Origin: Thermoplasmata archaeon
GTDB lineage: Archaea > Thermoplasmatota > Thermoplasmata > Lutacidiplasmatales > UBA184
NCBI GenBank assembly: GCA_027314915.1
Contig: DAHUZZ010000005.1
Span: 1-64,000, forward strand
Direction of reading: 5' to 3'
DNA: 64,000 bases
The translations under genes and the position numbers were made by a program. The notes beneath the pieces were generated by a model, which was given only the letters and a program-made list of their open reading frames with translations, was not told the DNA's origin and did no database searches. Below are positions 16,767-25,459 of this stretch, piece by piece (the first letter of the stretch is position 1; each line of letters begins with the position of its first letter).

Positions 16767-17765
16767 GTGAAGCTCGTCCACTTCCTCCTCGGCGACCAGT
16801 TCCACTTCGGGATGATCACCGACCAGAACGAGTACATCGACCTCGACACGGCCTGCCGGGACTACTTCGGGGTGAACCCCGTCAAGGGGGCCGACCCCTC
16901 CCGGTTCCGGGACATGCGGGCCTTCTTCGCGGGCGGGCCGGACTCGGTCGAGCTCACCCGGAAGATCGTCGCCTACATCGACCGCCGGCGGCAGATGGGC
17001 TGGACTCCCCGGGCGGCGACGGGCGCCCGCTACCTGTTCAAGGCCGAGGAGGGCGTGAAGCTCCTCGCGCCCGTGATCAACGGGGCCAAGATCTACTGCC
17101 TCGCCTCCAACTCGAGGAGCCACCTCGCCGAGCAGAAGAAGCCCCTCCCCGCGCGGCCGTACTTCTTCACCCGCTTCTTCAACAGCCTGGTGGGGCCGAG
17201 CGAGCCGCTCGTCCTCCACGGTGCCGGTACCTTCCCCGACGTGGAGGTCGAGCTCGCCGTCGTCATCGGCCAGCGCGGAAAGCACATCCCCGCGGCCCGG
17301 GCGATGGAGCACGTCGCGGGCTACACCATCGCGCTCGACATGGGCTACCGGGACCTCCAGTACCCGGACGGGGGGCCGGTGGACTGGGTCATGGGGAAGG
17401 GGTTCGATGCCACGATGGCGGTCGGGCCCTGGATCGTCCCGAAGGAGGAGGCCGGGTCGCCCTACCCGCTCAAGATGGAGCTCAAGGTCGGCCCGGGCAT
17501 CCGCCAGGCGGGCGACACCGGCGACTACGTCTTCCAGATCCCCCAGATCCTCGAGCACCTGACCCGGGGGGTCACGCTCGAGCCCGGCGACCTGATCTCG
17601 CTGGGCACGCTCGGCGGCACCCCCGGATTCGAGTTCGGTTCGCCGAGCCGCAAGCTCGTCAACGGCGACACCATCGAGGCGCAGATCGAGCGGATCGGAC
17701 GGCTCGTGGTGCCGGTCCGCGCCGAGGCGCCCGCCGCGGCTACCCCGGCCCCGCCGGCGACGTAG
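16767..17765 (+). CDS. Fumarylacetoacetate hydrolase (FAH) family protein
   Basis: 332 residues with the FAH/5-carboxymethyl-2-hydroxymuconate isomerase fold. Metal-binding residues are in DVEVELAVVIGQRGKHI and GYTIALDMGYRDLQ; also KGFDATMAVGPWIV and a C-terminal LEPGDLISLGTLGG, all typical. It probably hydrolyses or isomerises a beta-diketo acid or decarboxylates oxaloacetate; the substrate is not clear. The N-terminal 110 residues are longer than the minimal family. GTG start at 16767, about 39 bases after a TATA box. Its 3' end overlaps priS by 26 bases on the opposite strand. Confidence 0.88.
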   Translation: MKLVHFLLGDQFHFGMITDQNEYIDLDTACRDYFGVNPVKGADPSRFRDMRAFFAGGPDSVELTRKIVAYIDRRRQMGWTPRAATGARYLFKAEEGVKLLAPVINGAKIYCLASNSRSHLAEQKKPLPARPYFFTRFFNSLVGPSEPLVLHGAGTFPDVEVELAVVIGQRGKHIPAARAMEHVAGYTIALDMGYRDLQYPDGGPVDWVMGKGFDATMAVGPWIVPKEEAGSPYPLKMELKVGPGIRQAGDTGDYVFQIPQILEHLTRGVTLEPGDLISLGTLGGTPGFEFGSPSRKLVNGDTIEAQIERIGRLVVPVRAEAPAAATPAPPAT

Positions 17766-19014
17766 GCCACTCGGCCTCGCCCCGGAGCAGCAGGAAGACC
17801 GCCGCGGGCGGCGGGAGCTCGATCGGCTCCCCCGCCCGGGTCGCGATCGTGCCCGGTCCGAACGGGTACCGGACCGTCACCGTGGGAACGACGGGGACGG
17901 GGGCCGCAGGGTCCACGTCGGGGACGGCGTCGCGGAGCGGGTCGAAGTCGTCGAGCGTCTCCCAGGTGAGCGGCCGCACGACGAGGCCGCTCCCGCCGTG
18001 GAGCGATCGCGGCAGACGGATCAGCCGGTGGATGTCGGTGGTCACCGGCGCATCGGTCTCGCCCTGGACCTCGACCACGGCGCGCGAGAGCGCCGCCTCG
18101 AGGACCGACTGCGGCGCGCGGCCCCGGAACGCCTCCAGGGTCCGCTGCGCGCGGATGCGGCCGGCGTCCTTCACGATCCTCCGGGCGATCCGGGACGCCT
18201 CCTCGGGAGCCAGGTTCCCCCCCTCGCCGAGCTCCCGGGCGGTCGCGGTGGCGCCGAGCGCCTCCCAGCGCGCCACGAGCTCGAGGAAGGACCGGCTGAC
18301 CCGCCCCGGCCATCCCGGGGAGGCGGGGTCGACGAGCATCTGGAACCGCCGGGCGGCGAGCCGCCGGGGCGGGGAGCCGGCGGGGGGCAGCTCCCCGCCC
18401 TCTCCGGAGATCGCCCCCGGGCCGCCGGAGACCTCCTCGGCCACGGCCGACTGCGGATCGACCCCGACCCCGAGGATGTAGTCGACGATCTCGCGCCGCT
18501 CGGCGCTCGTGAGCTCGAGGTACCTGGGATCGTGGACGTGGACGTGGTAGCCGCGCCCCCCGGAGAAGACGAGGGTGGTCTGGTCCGGGTCGATGCCGAA
18601 ATCGCCGAAGAGGAACTCCTCGAGCAGCTCCTGGAACCGGCGCTTGACCAGCGCGAGCTGCCCCGGGTAGTCGAGCGACTCCGCGTGCTTGAGGTGGTCC
18701 GCGTCCAGATCGAAGATCAGGTCGGCGCCGAGCCAGCCCTTCTCCGCCATCTTCGCGAGGTCGGGCTGCCGGTAGTAGGCGCTCGAGTAGTAGACGTGGC
18801 GCGGCACCTCCTCGGTGAGGAAGCGGCGGAACTCCTCGGTGGTGCGGAAGGCGGCATGGCGCCGCATCATCGTTTCCCGTGCGAAGGGGAAGGCGGCGAA
18901 CTCGCGCCGGCCGAACCGGAGCGGCGGGTCCACCCGCGCGGACCGGTAGTACCGCGCGAACTCGCCCCGGACGAACTCGAGCGCCGGCCCTTCGAGCGGG
19001 ACGTTCTTGCCCAT
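17740..19014 (-). CDS. priS: DNA primase small (catalytic) subunit PriS
   Basis: Catalytic subunit of the archaeo-eukaryotic primase, which makes the primers for replication. 424 residues. Seen: N-terminal LEFVRGEFARYYRSA, the metal-binding DLIFDLDADHL (about residue 100), the SGGRGYHVHVHDPRYL motif, and a later RLIRLPRSLHGGSGL carrying the nucleotide-contact residues. The late stretch DDFDPLRDAVPD is also usual. ATG at 19014 lies 4 bases after the stop of the KH-domain gene, so rio1-KH-priS is an operon. The large subunit is not in this window. Confidence 0.94.
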   Translation of the reverse strand: MGKNVPLEGPALEFVRGEFARYYRSARVDPPLRFGRREFAAFPFARETMMRRHAAFRTTEEFRRFLTEEVPRHVYYSSAYYRQPDLAKMAEKGWLGADLIFDLDADHLKHAESLDYPGQLALVKRRFQELLEEFLFGDFGIDPDQTTLVFSGGRGYHVHVHDPRYLELTSAERREIVDYILGVGVDPQSAVAEEVSGGPGAISGEGGELPPAGSPPRRLAARRFQMLVDPASPGWPGRVSRSFLELVARWEALGATATARELGEGGNLAPEEASRIARRIVKDAGRIRAQRTLEAFRGRAPQSVLEAALSRAVVEVQGETDAPVTTDIHRLIRLPRSLHGGSGLVVRPLTWETLDDFDPLRDAVPDVDPAAPVPVVPTVTVRYPFGPGTIATRAGEPIELPPPAAVFLLLRGEAEWPTSPAGPG

Positions 19015-19018
19015 CGGA

Positions 19019-19597
19019 CTACGGCTCCTCGGACGGCTCCGAGGGCTCGGCGGTCCCCATCGCCTCCGCGAGCACCGCGTCCCGGCGCTCGTGGGCGAGG
19101 AGGCGGAAGATCGTCGAGTGCTCGCTGCCCCGCAGGAGGAGCTTCACGGCGCGCCCGCCCCGCTCGAGCTGCTTCGCATCGCCGATGAGGGCGACCGTCG
19201 AACCCTGGACGCTCATCGCGCAGCCGGAGAGCTCCTCGATCCGCTGGCGCGCCCGGCCGTGGATCCCGATGACGCGCGACCGGATCCGCCACAGCGCGGA
19301 CTTCGTCCGCTTGCCGGTCGACTGCTTGATGTTGATCACCTCGAGGTAGGTGTCGTCCTTGAGGAGCCGCAGCGCCCGGGCGGGGGCGAACCCCCGGCCG
19401 ATCGCCGTGACGATCTCGCGGCCCTTGAGGAGCCCGATGGGGTCCCCGTCGTCCGGGCACGCGATGCGCACCCCCTCCTCGCCCTCGATCGTGAGCGTCG
19501 TGCCGGTCTGCTCCTCGATGGTGCGGCGGGTGACGCCCCCGGGGCCGATGAGCGCCCCGATCCGGTCCTCGGGGACCCGCACGAAGAGGACCGCCAT
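19019..19597 (-). CDS. Dim2/Pno1-type KH-domain RNA-binding protein
   Basis: 192 residues with two KH domains: the first with RIGALIGPGGVTRRTIEEQT (GxxG loop), the second with RVIGIHGRARQRIEELSGC. This matches archaeal Dim2/Pno1 homologues, which in archaea and eukaryotes assist 3' maturation of small-subunit rRNA together with the Rio1 and Nob1 proteins. The location directly behind rio1 (2 bases) strengthens the call. The C-terminal 40 residues form a helix and an acidic tail. Start ATG 19597; longer in-frame extension overlaps rio1 and is not credible. Confidence 0.88.
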   Translation of the reverse strand: MAVLFVRVPEDRIGALIGPGGVTRRTIEEQTGTTLTIEGEEGVRIACPDDGDPIGLLKGREIVTAIGRGFAPARALRLLKDDTYLEVINIKQSTGKRTKSALWRIRSRVIGIHGRARQRIEELSGCAMSVQGSTVALIGDAKQLERGGRAVKLLLRGSEHSTIFRLLAHERRDAVLAEAMGTAEPSEPSEEP

Positions 19598-19599
19598 GG

Positions 19600-20385
19600 C
19601 TACGCGGACCCGGCGCGCAGGAGCGCGCCGCCGGAGGCCTCCCAGATCTCCGAGAACTCCACCTCCACGTCCAGGCGCCGGAAGTACTTCGCGAAGTTCC
19701 TCAGGTCCCGCTCGAGGAGCGCGCGGGCCTGGGGATGGTCGGAGGGGATCGACTGGGCCACGTCGATGAGGACCGGGACCTCCGCGTGGTTGAGCACGTT
19801 GTACGGCGAGAGGTCCCCGTGCACCAGCTTCGACTCGGCGACCATCCGCCGCACGGAATCGACGAGGAGTCCGTAGAACTCCCCGGCGTCGGCCGGCGGG
19901 GCGTCCTGGAGCCGGGGCGCGGGCAGCCCGTTCGCATCGCCGATGAACTCCATCACGAGCACGTTCTCGCGGTGGCCGAACGGCCGGGGGACCCGGACGC
20001 CGTCGTCGGTCAGGCGGCCGAGCAGCGTGTGCTCGCGCCGGGTCCACGCGGCGATGAGCTGGGAGAAGTTCCGTTCGCTGGCCTGGCGTCGGAAGACCTC
20101 GATCACGTGGGGCGGCAGGTTCCGGAAGACCGTGTTGCCGACCCGGTAGACCTTGACGGCCCGGTACCCGTCGGCGGCGGTCGCCCGGAAGACGCCCCCC
20201 TCCTTCCCGGTGGCGATGGGATAGTCGAGGGTCCGGAAGAGCTCCTGCCCGATGAGCCGGGAGATCGTGAGCAGGGTGCGGTGGTCGAAGAACTCGTCCC
20301 GGAGCTTCCGGTGCTCGTCCTCCTTGCGCCGGTCCTCGAACCGCTCCTTGCGGCTCGGGAACATCACCTCCTCGGGTCGGGGCAT
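19600..20385 (-). CDS. rio1: RIO1-type serine/threonine protein kinase
   Basis: Atypical protein kinase of 261 residues needed for late maturation of the small ribosomal subunit. Seen: GKEGGVFRATAADGYRAVKV (glycine-rich loop and catalytic Lys), the hinge VLVMEFIG, the catalytic loop LVHGDLSPYNVL and metal-binding PVLIDVAQS. These are typical RIO motifs and length is normal. I chose ATG 20385 because a CCAAAGCC element (minus GGCTTTGG) lies about 27 bases upstream; ATG 20364 is an alternative. It leads the operon rio1-KH-priS, tying ribosome maturation to replication. Confidence 0.92.
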   Translation of the reverse strand: MPRPEEVMFPSRKERFEDRRKEDEHRKLRDEFFDHRTLLTISRLIGQELFRTLDYPIATGKEGGVFRATAADGYRAVKVYRVGNTVFRNLPPHVIEVFRRQASERNFSQLIAAWTRREHTLLGRLTDDGVRVPRPFGHRENVLVMEFIGDANGLPAPRLQDAPPADAGEFYGLLVDSVRRMVAESKLVHGDLSPYNVLNHAEVPVLIDVAQSIPSDHPQARALLERDLRNFAKYFRRLDVEVEFSEIWEASGGALLRAGSA

Positions 20386-20480
20386 CACCGCGGGAGGCGG
20401 CGGCCCGCCCAAAGCCTTTCCCCGGTCGCCGAGGGGCCGCCGGGACCCCCGGGGAGGCTGGTGGTGCGCACGTTACCGTG

Positions 20481-20488
20481 TCTATTTC
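20481..20488 (+). promoter_or_regulatory. TATA-like box for HExxH protein
   Basis: TCTATTTC centred about 29 bases before GTG 20513, supporting that start rather than earlier in-frame codons. Confidence 0.45.
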
Positions 20489-20512
20489 CGCCGTCCCGGC
20501 GTTCTTCCTCCC

Positions 20513-21070
20513 GTGCCCGCGTTCCCGCTGCCCCCGGTCCCCTTCGCCCGGCCCCCGGCCCCGCCGGACGCCCCGGCCGGTCCGGCCCCGTTCGCCGAAC
20601 GGCTCGACCGGCCCAAGGACTTCGACGGGATCTTCACCGTCGTCCGGGACGCGGTCCTCCACGTCCTCCACCGCGAGCGACCGGGGCTCGGACTGGCGCT
20701 CTCGAACCTTCCGCCGCAGCTCGGCGCCTACTGGCAGCTCACCGGCAACCTCATCGTGCTGAACGAGGGGCTGGTGACGGCGATGCGCACCCAGGCCACC
20801 ACGATCCAGGAGTACAACTCCTTCGTCTTCGTCCTCCTGGCCCACGAGTACCTCCACACCCTGGGGTACCTCGAGGAGTCGGAGGTGCGCCCGGTGACCG
20901 CCCGGGTCGCCCGGGAGGCGTTCGGCCCGGACCACCCGGCGACCCGGATGGCCGCGGGCGACCTCTGGCAGATGTATCCCGGCCTGCGGTTCGCGCCGCC
21001 GGGCGACGGCCGCCGCCTCCGGATCGTCTCCCGGTTCGACCTCGGGTCGACCTCGAACTACATCCGCTAG
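20513..21070 (+). CDS. Putative zinc metalloprotease-like protein (HExxH)
   Basis: 185 residues. A Pro-rich start is followed by a compact domain with an HExxH motif (HEYLH in VLLAHEYLHTLGYLEESEV), the usual zinc site of gluzincin/metzincin-type peptidases; Glu in the segment after it could be the third ligand. No signal peptide is visible, so it would act in the cytoplasm. No family is certain and proteolytic activity is not proven by the motif. Start GTG 20513 fits the TATA-like box 29 bases upstream. It is followed after 38 bases by a YkgJ-like gene. Confidence 0.65.
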   Translation: MPAFPLPPVPFARPPAPPDAPAGPAPFAERLDRPKDFDGIFTVVRDAVLHVLHRERPGLGLALSNLPPQLGAYWQLTGNLIVLNEGLVTAMRTQATTIQEYNSFVFVLLAHEYLHTLGYLEESEVRPVTARVAREAFGPDHPATRMAAGDLWQMYPGLRFAPPGDGRRLRIVSRFDLGSTSNYIR

Positions 21071-21108
21071 GTCCCGTTCGGTCGGCGAGCCCGGTACGCG
21101 AGCCGACG

Positions 21109-22176
21109 ATGGCGGGAGGTTCCGCGGCCGACTTCGAGCTCGGCCTCCTCCAGGGCTTCGCCTTCGCCTGCCGGTCCGGGTGCGCGCTCTGCTGCTATGC
21201 GAGCCCGGCCGTCACCCCGGCGGAACGCGCGCGGCTCGTGCAGATCCGGCCCGAGCTCCCGGTCGGCCCCGAGGAGGACGGCTTCGCCCTCCTGCCGACC
21301 CGCCCGAACGGGGGCGCCTGCGTGCTCCTCCGGGGGGACCGTTGCACGGCCCACGCGGCCCGGCCGTTCCCCTGCCGGACGTATCCCCTCCAGGCCCACG
21401 TCGGGCGCCGGCTGCAGGTGACCCTGGTGCTGGCCTGCCCCGGGCTCGATCTGGGGGCGCTCGCGACCTGGGCCGCCCCGGGGGGGGCCCGCGCCGGCCC
21501 GCGCGGCTTCGAGAGCGAGCTCGGTGCCCTCGCAGAGGAGGGCGCCCAGGCACCGCTCCTCGCCTGGATGCGCGACGCGTCCGACGAGGAACGCCGCCTC
21601 CTCCGACGGATCGCCCACCACGCGGGACCGGAGGACCCGGAGGAGGTCCGGGCGAGACTGCGCCGGACCCCCGGCGGCCCCGACCCGACCCAGCAGCTGT
21701 GCCTGCCCCCGCCGGGGGAGGATGCGCCCCTCGAGGAACTCCCGGTCCTCTTCCACGGGCAGTACGGCCGGGTGGCGCTCCGGAGCACCGACGTCGAGAC
21801 CTACGAGCTGCTCGGGCTGCACGAGAACGGCACCCCGCCCGAGCGGCTCGCCGAGATCCCGCTGCCCGAGGAGCTCCCCCGGCTCGACCCCGAGGCGGCG
21901 GAGCTCCTGGGAGGCTACCAGCGGTACCTCGTCGACCGGGACCACCTGCTGTGGTCGACCTACCTCGAGATGAGCTCCGGTCGGCCGGGGGCCCTCTCCG
22001 ACGAGCTCGCGGCCAACCTCACGGAGGCCACGACCGAGGTGCTCCGCCGGGCCTCCGTCCTCGCCCGGTTCGGCGGCGCGGACGGGGACCGGCTCGGCGC
22101 CGAGGAGCTGCTCGCGGGGATCCGCGCGGTGGATTCCGAGCTGCTCGATCGGCCCACCCTGGGCCGGATCCTGTAG
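21109..22176 (+). CDS. YkgJ-family cysteine-cluster protein
   Basis: 355 residues. The N-terminal 110 residues have the YkgJ/UPF0153 pattern of clustered cysteines: CRSGCALCCY, then GACVLLRGDRCTAHAARPF and PCRTYPLQAH. Such proteins are thought to bind zinc or an iron-sulfur cluster, but their function is poorly known. The remaining 240 residues have no domain I recognise; they are acidic and helical and probably specific to this group. ATG 21109. It may be co-transcribed with the HExxH protein upstream; the next gene is convergent, 7 bases away. Confidence 0.75.
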   Translation: MAGGSAADFELGLLQGFAFACRSGCALCCYASPAVTPAERARLVQIRPELPVGPEEDGFALLPTRPNGGACVLLRGDRCTAHAARPFPCRTYPLQAHVGRRLQVTLVLACPGLDLGALATWAAPGGARAGPRGFESELGALAEEGAQAPLLAWMRDASDEERRLLRRIAHHAGPEDPEEVRARLRRTPGGPDPTQQLCLPPPGEDAPLEELPVLFHGQYGRVALRSTDVETYELLGLHENGTPPERLAEIPLPEELPRLDPEAAELLGGYQRYLVDRDHLLWSTYLEMSSGRPGALSDELAANLTEATTEVLRRASVLARFGGADGDRLGAEELLAGIRAVDSELLDRPTLGRIL

Positions 22177-22183
22177 CGGCCGC

Positions 22184-22774
22184 CTACGTGATCACGACCG
22201 TGAGATCGCCGACGAAGCTCGAGGGCGGGCAGGTGACGACGTAGGAGAGCGTCTGGGTCGCGTTCGCGCCGACCACGAGCGGTACATCGGCGCCGGTGAT
22301 CGTGAACCCGGAGGTCGGCGTGGTCACGCTGTGGATCGCGCACGGCAGGGTGCCCGACCCGGTGAACGAGGCGTTGCCGACGATGGGGTAGGCGAAGTTG
22401 AGGGCATCGCCGGTGGTCGCGTTGAAGCCGTTATCGGTCGCGCCATCGAGGCCGCAGCTGTTGTCGGGCGAGACGAAGTTGATCTGGGCGACGTCGACCG
22501 GGTACCCGCCGGGATAGTCGTAGATCAGCACCCCGCCCAGCACCAGGAGCGTGGCGACGGCCGCCACCATGACCACGACCCACCGGCGGCGGCGCCCCGG
22601 TACGGGGGGCGGCCCGGTCCTCTCGTCCTCGGGCGGCGGGGGCATCGGCGGGTCCGCCGGGGCGGCCCCGGGCGCGGCGGGGGCAGCGGATCCGAGGGGC
22701 GCCCGGCAGGCGGGGCAGGAGCTCGCGCCGACGACGAGCGGCGAGCCGCAGTAGCTGCAGAACCGGGCGGCCAC
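22184..22774 (-). CDS. Zinc-ribbon protein with one membrane helix
   Basis: 196 residues of unknown function. The N terminus has a zinc ribbon (FCSYCGSPLV...SSCPACRAPL), followed by an Ala/Pro-rich linker, a basic stretch GRRRR, one membrane helix (VVVMVAAVATLLVLGGVLI), and a polar Asn/Thr-rich domain of about 110 residues that would face outside. Two-part proteins like this are common among archaeal membrane proteins; a sensing or envelope role is only a guess. GTG start at 22774 with a TTCAAACG box about 29 bases upstream (leaderless). Confidence 0.7.
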   Translation of the reverse strand: MAARFCSYCGSPLVVGASSCPACRAPLGSAAPAAPGAAPADPPMPPPPEDERTGPPPVPGRRRRWVVVMVAAVATLLVLGGVLIYDYPGGYPVDVAQINFVSPDNSCGLDGATDNGFNATTGDALNFAYPIVGNASFTGSGTLPCAIHSVTTPTSGFTITGADVPLVVGANATQTLSYVVTCPPSSFVGDLTVVIT

Positions 22775-22884
22775 GACCCGGGACCGAGGTGGCGCCCCGT
22801 TTGAAGGTGCGGCCGGGGTGCTGTACGGTTCGTTACGGGGACGGGCCGAGGGCGGGCCCCGCGCGCCGAAGTGTTTCGGGGGGG

Positions 22885-22890
22885 TTTATC
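22885..22890 (+). promoter_or_regulatory. TATA-like box
   Basis: TTTATC in GGGGTTTATCTGG, about 27 bases before GTG 22915. It decides the start of the following gene. Confidence 0.5.
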
Positions 22891-22914
22891 TGGGCCCACC
22901 CCCGAACGCCCGGC

Positions 22915-23724
22915 GTGCAGCCGGCGGGGGCCGAGGACCCCATCGCGGCGATCTTCGACCTCTCCGATCGCACCGCGGAGATGGTGCCGACCCTCCGGAG
23001 GATGTACCGGTATACGGCGACGGTGGTGGTCGTCTACCTGCTCATCATGGCGATCCTGCTCCTGGTCTCCCTCCGCAGCGACCTGTTCCTCGCCCTCCTC
23101 GCCGTGGTCGCCCTGGCCTTCGGCGTGATCGCCCTGAGCCTTCTTCGGCAGAGCGACCGGTTCTTCCGCGGCTTCTCCCAGCGTCACCGTGCGATCCGGC
23201 TCTTCCGGGACGCCGACCCCGCGCCCCGCATCCCCGAAGGACGGACCCCGGTGGAGCGGCTGGGACGCTACCTCGCGCTCAGCAACCCCCGGATCGACGC
23301 GTGGCTCCGGGAGGAGCCGGGCGCGCTCCGGCTGCGGGTCGAGTTCCTCGCGGGCGGGACGAAGGTCCCGTTCGACCTGGCCATCGTCCGGCCGGGCGGA
23401 TCGATGTTCCGGTCCCTCGGGACCGGGCCCGCCGGGTTCGCGCTCCTGGCCCGGCTCGCCCCCGACGCCCCGACCGTGGCGGACCTGGAGGGGTTCGCCC
23501 GGGACGTGGCCGCGGTCGCGCCCCACCTGGAGGGGCTGCCGGCCCGCGCGATCCTCCTCCGGACGCACCCGGGACCGCTCGCGGACGCGGTCTACGACTA
23601 TGCGGTGGGCCACCCCGTGACCGTCGGCCACGGGTTCACCCGGGCGCGCTGCTCGCTCGAGATCGTCTCGGAGAACTCCGACGGGACCTACGACCTCATC
23701 CCCTACGTGCTCGGGGTCCCCTGA
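22915..23724 (+). CDS. Unknown protein with two membrane helices
   Basis: 269 residues. After about 35 soluble residues come two adjacent membrane helices (TATVVVVYLLIMAILLLV and LFLALLAVVALAFGVIALSL), then a soluble domain of about 170 residues with mixed alpha/beta character. No family recognised; by the positive-inside rule the C-terminal domain (RQSDRFFRGFSQRHR next to helix 2) is probably cytoplasmic. The start is GTG 22915 because a TTTATC box sits 27 bases upstream; the open frame before it overlaps that promoter. The next gene is convergent. Confidence 0.65.
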   Translation: MQPAGAEDPIAAIFDLSDRTAEMVPTLRRMYRYTATVVVVYLLIMAILLLVSLRSDLFLALLAVVALAFGVIALSLLRQSDRFFRGFSQRHRAIRLFRDADPAPRIPEGRTPVERLGRYLALSNPRIDAWLREEPGALRLRVEFLAGGTKVPFDLAIVRPGGSMFRSLGTGPAGFALLARLAPDAPTVADLEGFARDVAAVAPHLEGLPARAILLRTHPGPLADAVYDYAVGHPVTVGHGFTRARCSLEIVSENSDGTYDLIPYVLGVP

Positions 23725-23727
23725 CGA

Positions 23728-24111
23728 TCAGCTGAGCCAGCCCGGCGGGCCCGTGTACCGGTAATGCTCCTCGAGCTCGCGGGCGTAGAGCTCCCGGTAG
23801 AACACGCGGTACTTCCGGAGGTGCTCGACGCCGGCGGGCGTGATCCGCAGGTCGTAGCCGCGCTCGTCCTTCCGCTGCGTCGCGAACCCCTCCTCGACCA
23901 GGTACTCGAGCACCTTCTCCGTCATGTGGGAGTTCGAGCGGATCGCCCGCAGGATCTCCTCCTTGGAGACGCGGCCCGACGCCCGGGCGGAGGCCTCGGG
24001 CAGCTGGCGCGCGAGGTCCGGGCTCGCCAGGTCGAGGTCGAGCTCCGCGAAGAGCCGGGAGAGCGCGATGTAGGCATAGACCCGGTGCCCCTTGTAGCGT
24101 CGCTCGGCCAC
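23728..24111 (-). CDS. Winged-helix DNA-binding protein
   Basis: 127 residues. The middle reads as a winged helix-turn-helix: KEEILRAIRSNSHMTEKVLE, LVEEGFATQRKD and the wing DLRITPAGVEHLRKY. This is like small archaeal PadR/MarR-type or generic wHTH regulators. It begins with a helical N-terminal extension and ends in a short tail with Trp and Tyr. Its target is not known; the next gene upstream on the same strand is an NDH-2-like dehydrogenase, but it has its own TATA-like sequence (TTCAAGTA, about 30 bases before the start). Confidence 0.7.
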   Translation of the reverse strand: MAERRYKGHRVYAYIALSRLFAELDLDLASPDLARQLPEASARASGRVSKEEILRAIRSNSHMTEKVLEYLVEEGFATQRKDERGYDLRITPAGVEHLRKYRVFYRELYARELEEHYRYTGPPGWLS

Positions 24112-24169
24112 GGGCCTCGGGCGCGGGAGACGGGGCGGGCGTACTTGAACGCCCCGGCACGACCGGCCG

Positions 24170-25357
24170 CTACAGCCCGGGGGGCTTCCCGCCGCGCGGG
24201 GCGGTCAGCCGGTGGCCCTTCTCGACCAGCGCCTTCGCGGTCGACGCGCTCCGGCCCCAGACCGTCAGGCCGGCCACCTCCCCCGACGCCTGCCCGAGCC
24301 CGATCTCGACGAGGGCACCCTTCGGACGGTAGACGAACTCCTGGAGGAGACGGCCCCGTCGCCGCGCCACGAGGTTCCGCCCGGCGACGGTCGCCTCGGC
24401 GAGCGCCGCCTGCGCGGTCGCGGGTACCGGCGCACCGGTCCGCGCGTCCACGAGGCAGGCGACATCCCCGAGCGCGAAGATCCCCGGGTGGTCCGGCACC
24501 TCCAGCGTCGGGCCGACCACGAGCCGGCCCCCCCGACCCAGGGGGAGGCCCGCGGTCCGGACGACCGCGGCGGGCTGGTTGCCGGCGGCCCAGACGCAGA
24601 GATCGAAGCCGACCGGGTCCCCCCGCTCGAGCTCGAGGTGATCGGGGGCGACCCGGGTGACGTTCCGCCCCTCGTCGAGGCGAACGGCCGCCCGCGCGAG
24701 AAGCTGTCGAGCGTGGGTCCGCAGGCGGACCGCCAGCCCGTCGAGGAACGGCAACCTCCCCACGACGAGGAGCACCTCGGGGGACGGGACGTCGTGCCCG
24801 ACGATCTTCGACCAGCGGGCGGTCGCGATGTCAGCGGCGACCTCGACGCCCGTGGTGCCCCCGCCGACGACCACGATCCGGGGGGCTCCGCCGCCCTGGG
24901 CGCGCCGGGACTCGAGGTCCCGGATCGCCTGGGCGAGCTTCCGGGCATGGCTCAGCCGGTAGACGCTGAAGGTCCGCTCCTCCGCCCCCGGGACCCCGTA
25001 GTAGTTCGGCGCGCTCCCGAGGCAGATCGCGAGGTCGCGGAAGGGGAGCGGCGTGCCGTCCACGACGACCTCGCGCCGGACCGCGTCGATGGACTCCACG
25101 GTCCCGGTACGGAGGGCGTCGGGGGAGTCGCGGAGGAGCTCCCGGAGCGGGAGCGCCCACGCGAGATCGGCTCCCTCGTCGGCGGCGAGCCGATCCACCT
25201 GGTAGAGCTCCGTGCGCACGACGTGGAGCGGATGCCGGTCCACGAGGACCACCGGCCAGGCTCCCCGGGCGCGGCGGTGGACCGCATGCCAGACGGCGAG
25301 CCCGGCGTAGCCCGCCCCGAGGATCACGGTGGCGTCCTCCGCTGGGTCGGCGCGCAT
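24170..25357 (-). CDS. Type II NADH dehydrogenase-like FAD oxidoreductase
   Basis: 395 residues. It has the two-dinucleotide-binding fold of NDH-2: FAD-binding ATVILGAGYAGLAVW at the N terminus, NAD-binding RIVVVGGGTTGVEVAADIA near residue 160, and the second FAD motif GIFALGDVACL near 300. It would oxidise NADH at the membrane surface and reduce quinone without pumping protons. Sulfide:quinone oxidoreductase is less likely as I do not see its paired cysteines. It is relevant because the complex I in this window lacks the NADH-binding NuoEFG. Start ATG 25357, about 28 bases from GCTTACCC. Confidence 0.82.
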   Translation of the reverse strand: MRADPAEDATVILGAGYAGLAVWHAVHRRARGAWPVVLVDRHPLHVVRTELYQVDRLAADEGADLAWALPLRELLRDSPDALRTGTVESIDAVRREVVVDGTPLPFRDLAICLGSAPNYYGVPGAEERTFSVYRLSHARKLAQAIRDLESRRAQGGGAPRIVVVGGGTTGVEVAADIATARWSKIVGHDVPSPEVLLVVGRLPFLDGLAVRLRTHARQLLARAAVRLDEGRNVTRVAPDHLELERGDPVGFDLCVWAAGNQPAAVVRTAGLPLGRGGRLVVGPTLEVPDHPGIFALGDVACLVDARTGAPVPATAQAALAEATVAGRNLVARRRGRLLQEFVYRPKGALVEIGLGQASGEVAGLTVWGRSASTAKALVEKGHRLTAPRGGKPPGL

Positions 25358-25459
25358 CGACGCGCCACCGCGCCCCCACGGGTAAGCCGTTCGCTGCCCG
25401 CGAGAGCGCGCACCGCGCCCCGGTCCCGGCGGCGTTCTCGTGCGGGCCGGGCGGGGGAC

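Noticed and set aside
24170..25357. Sulfide:quinone oxidoreductase
   Set aside because: The protein has the general fold but I do not see the conserved redox cysteines of that family; NDH-2 is the better guess.
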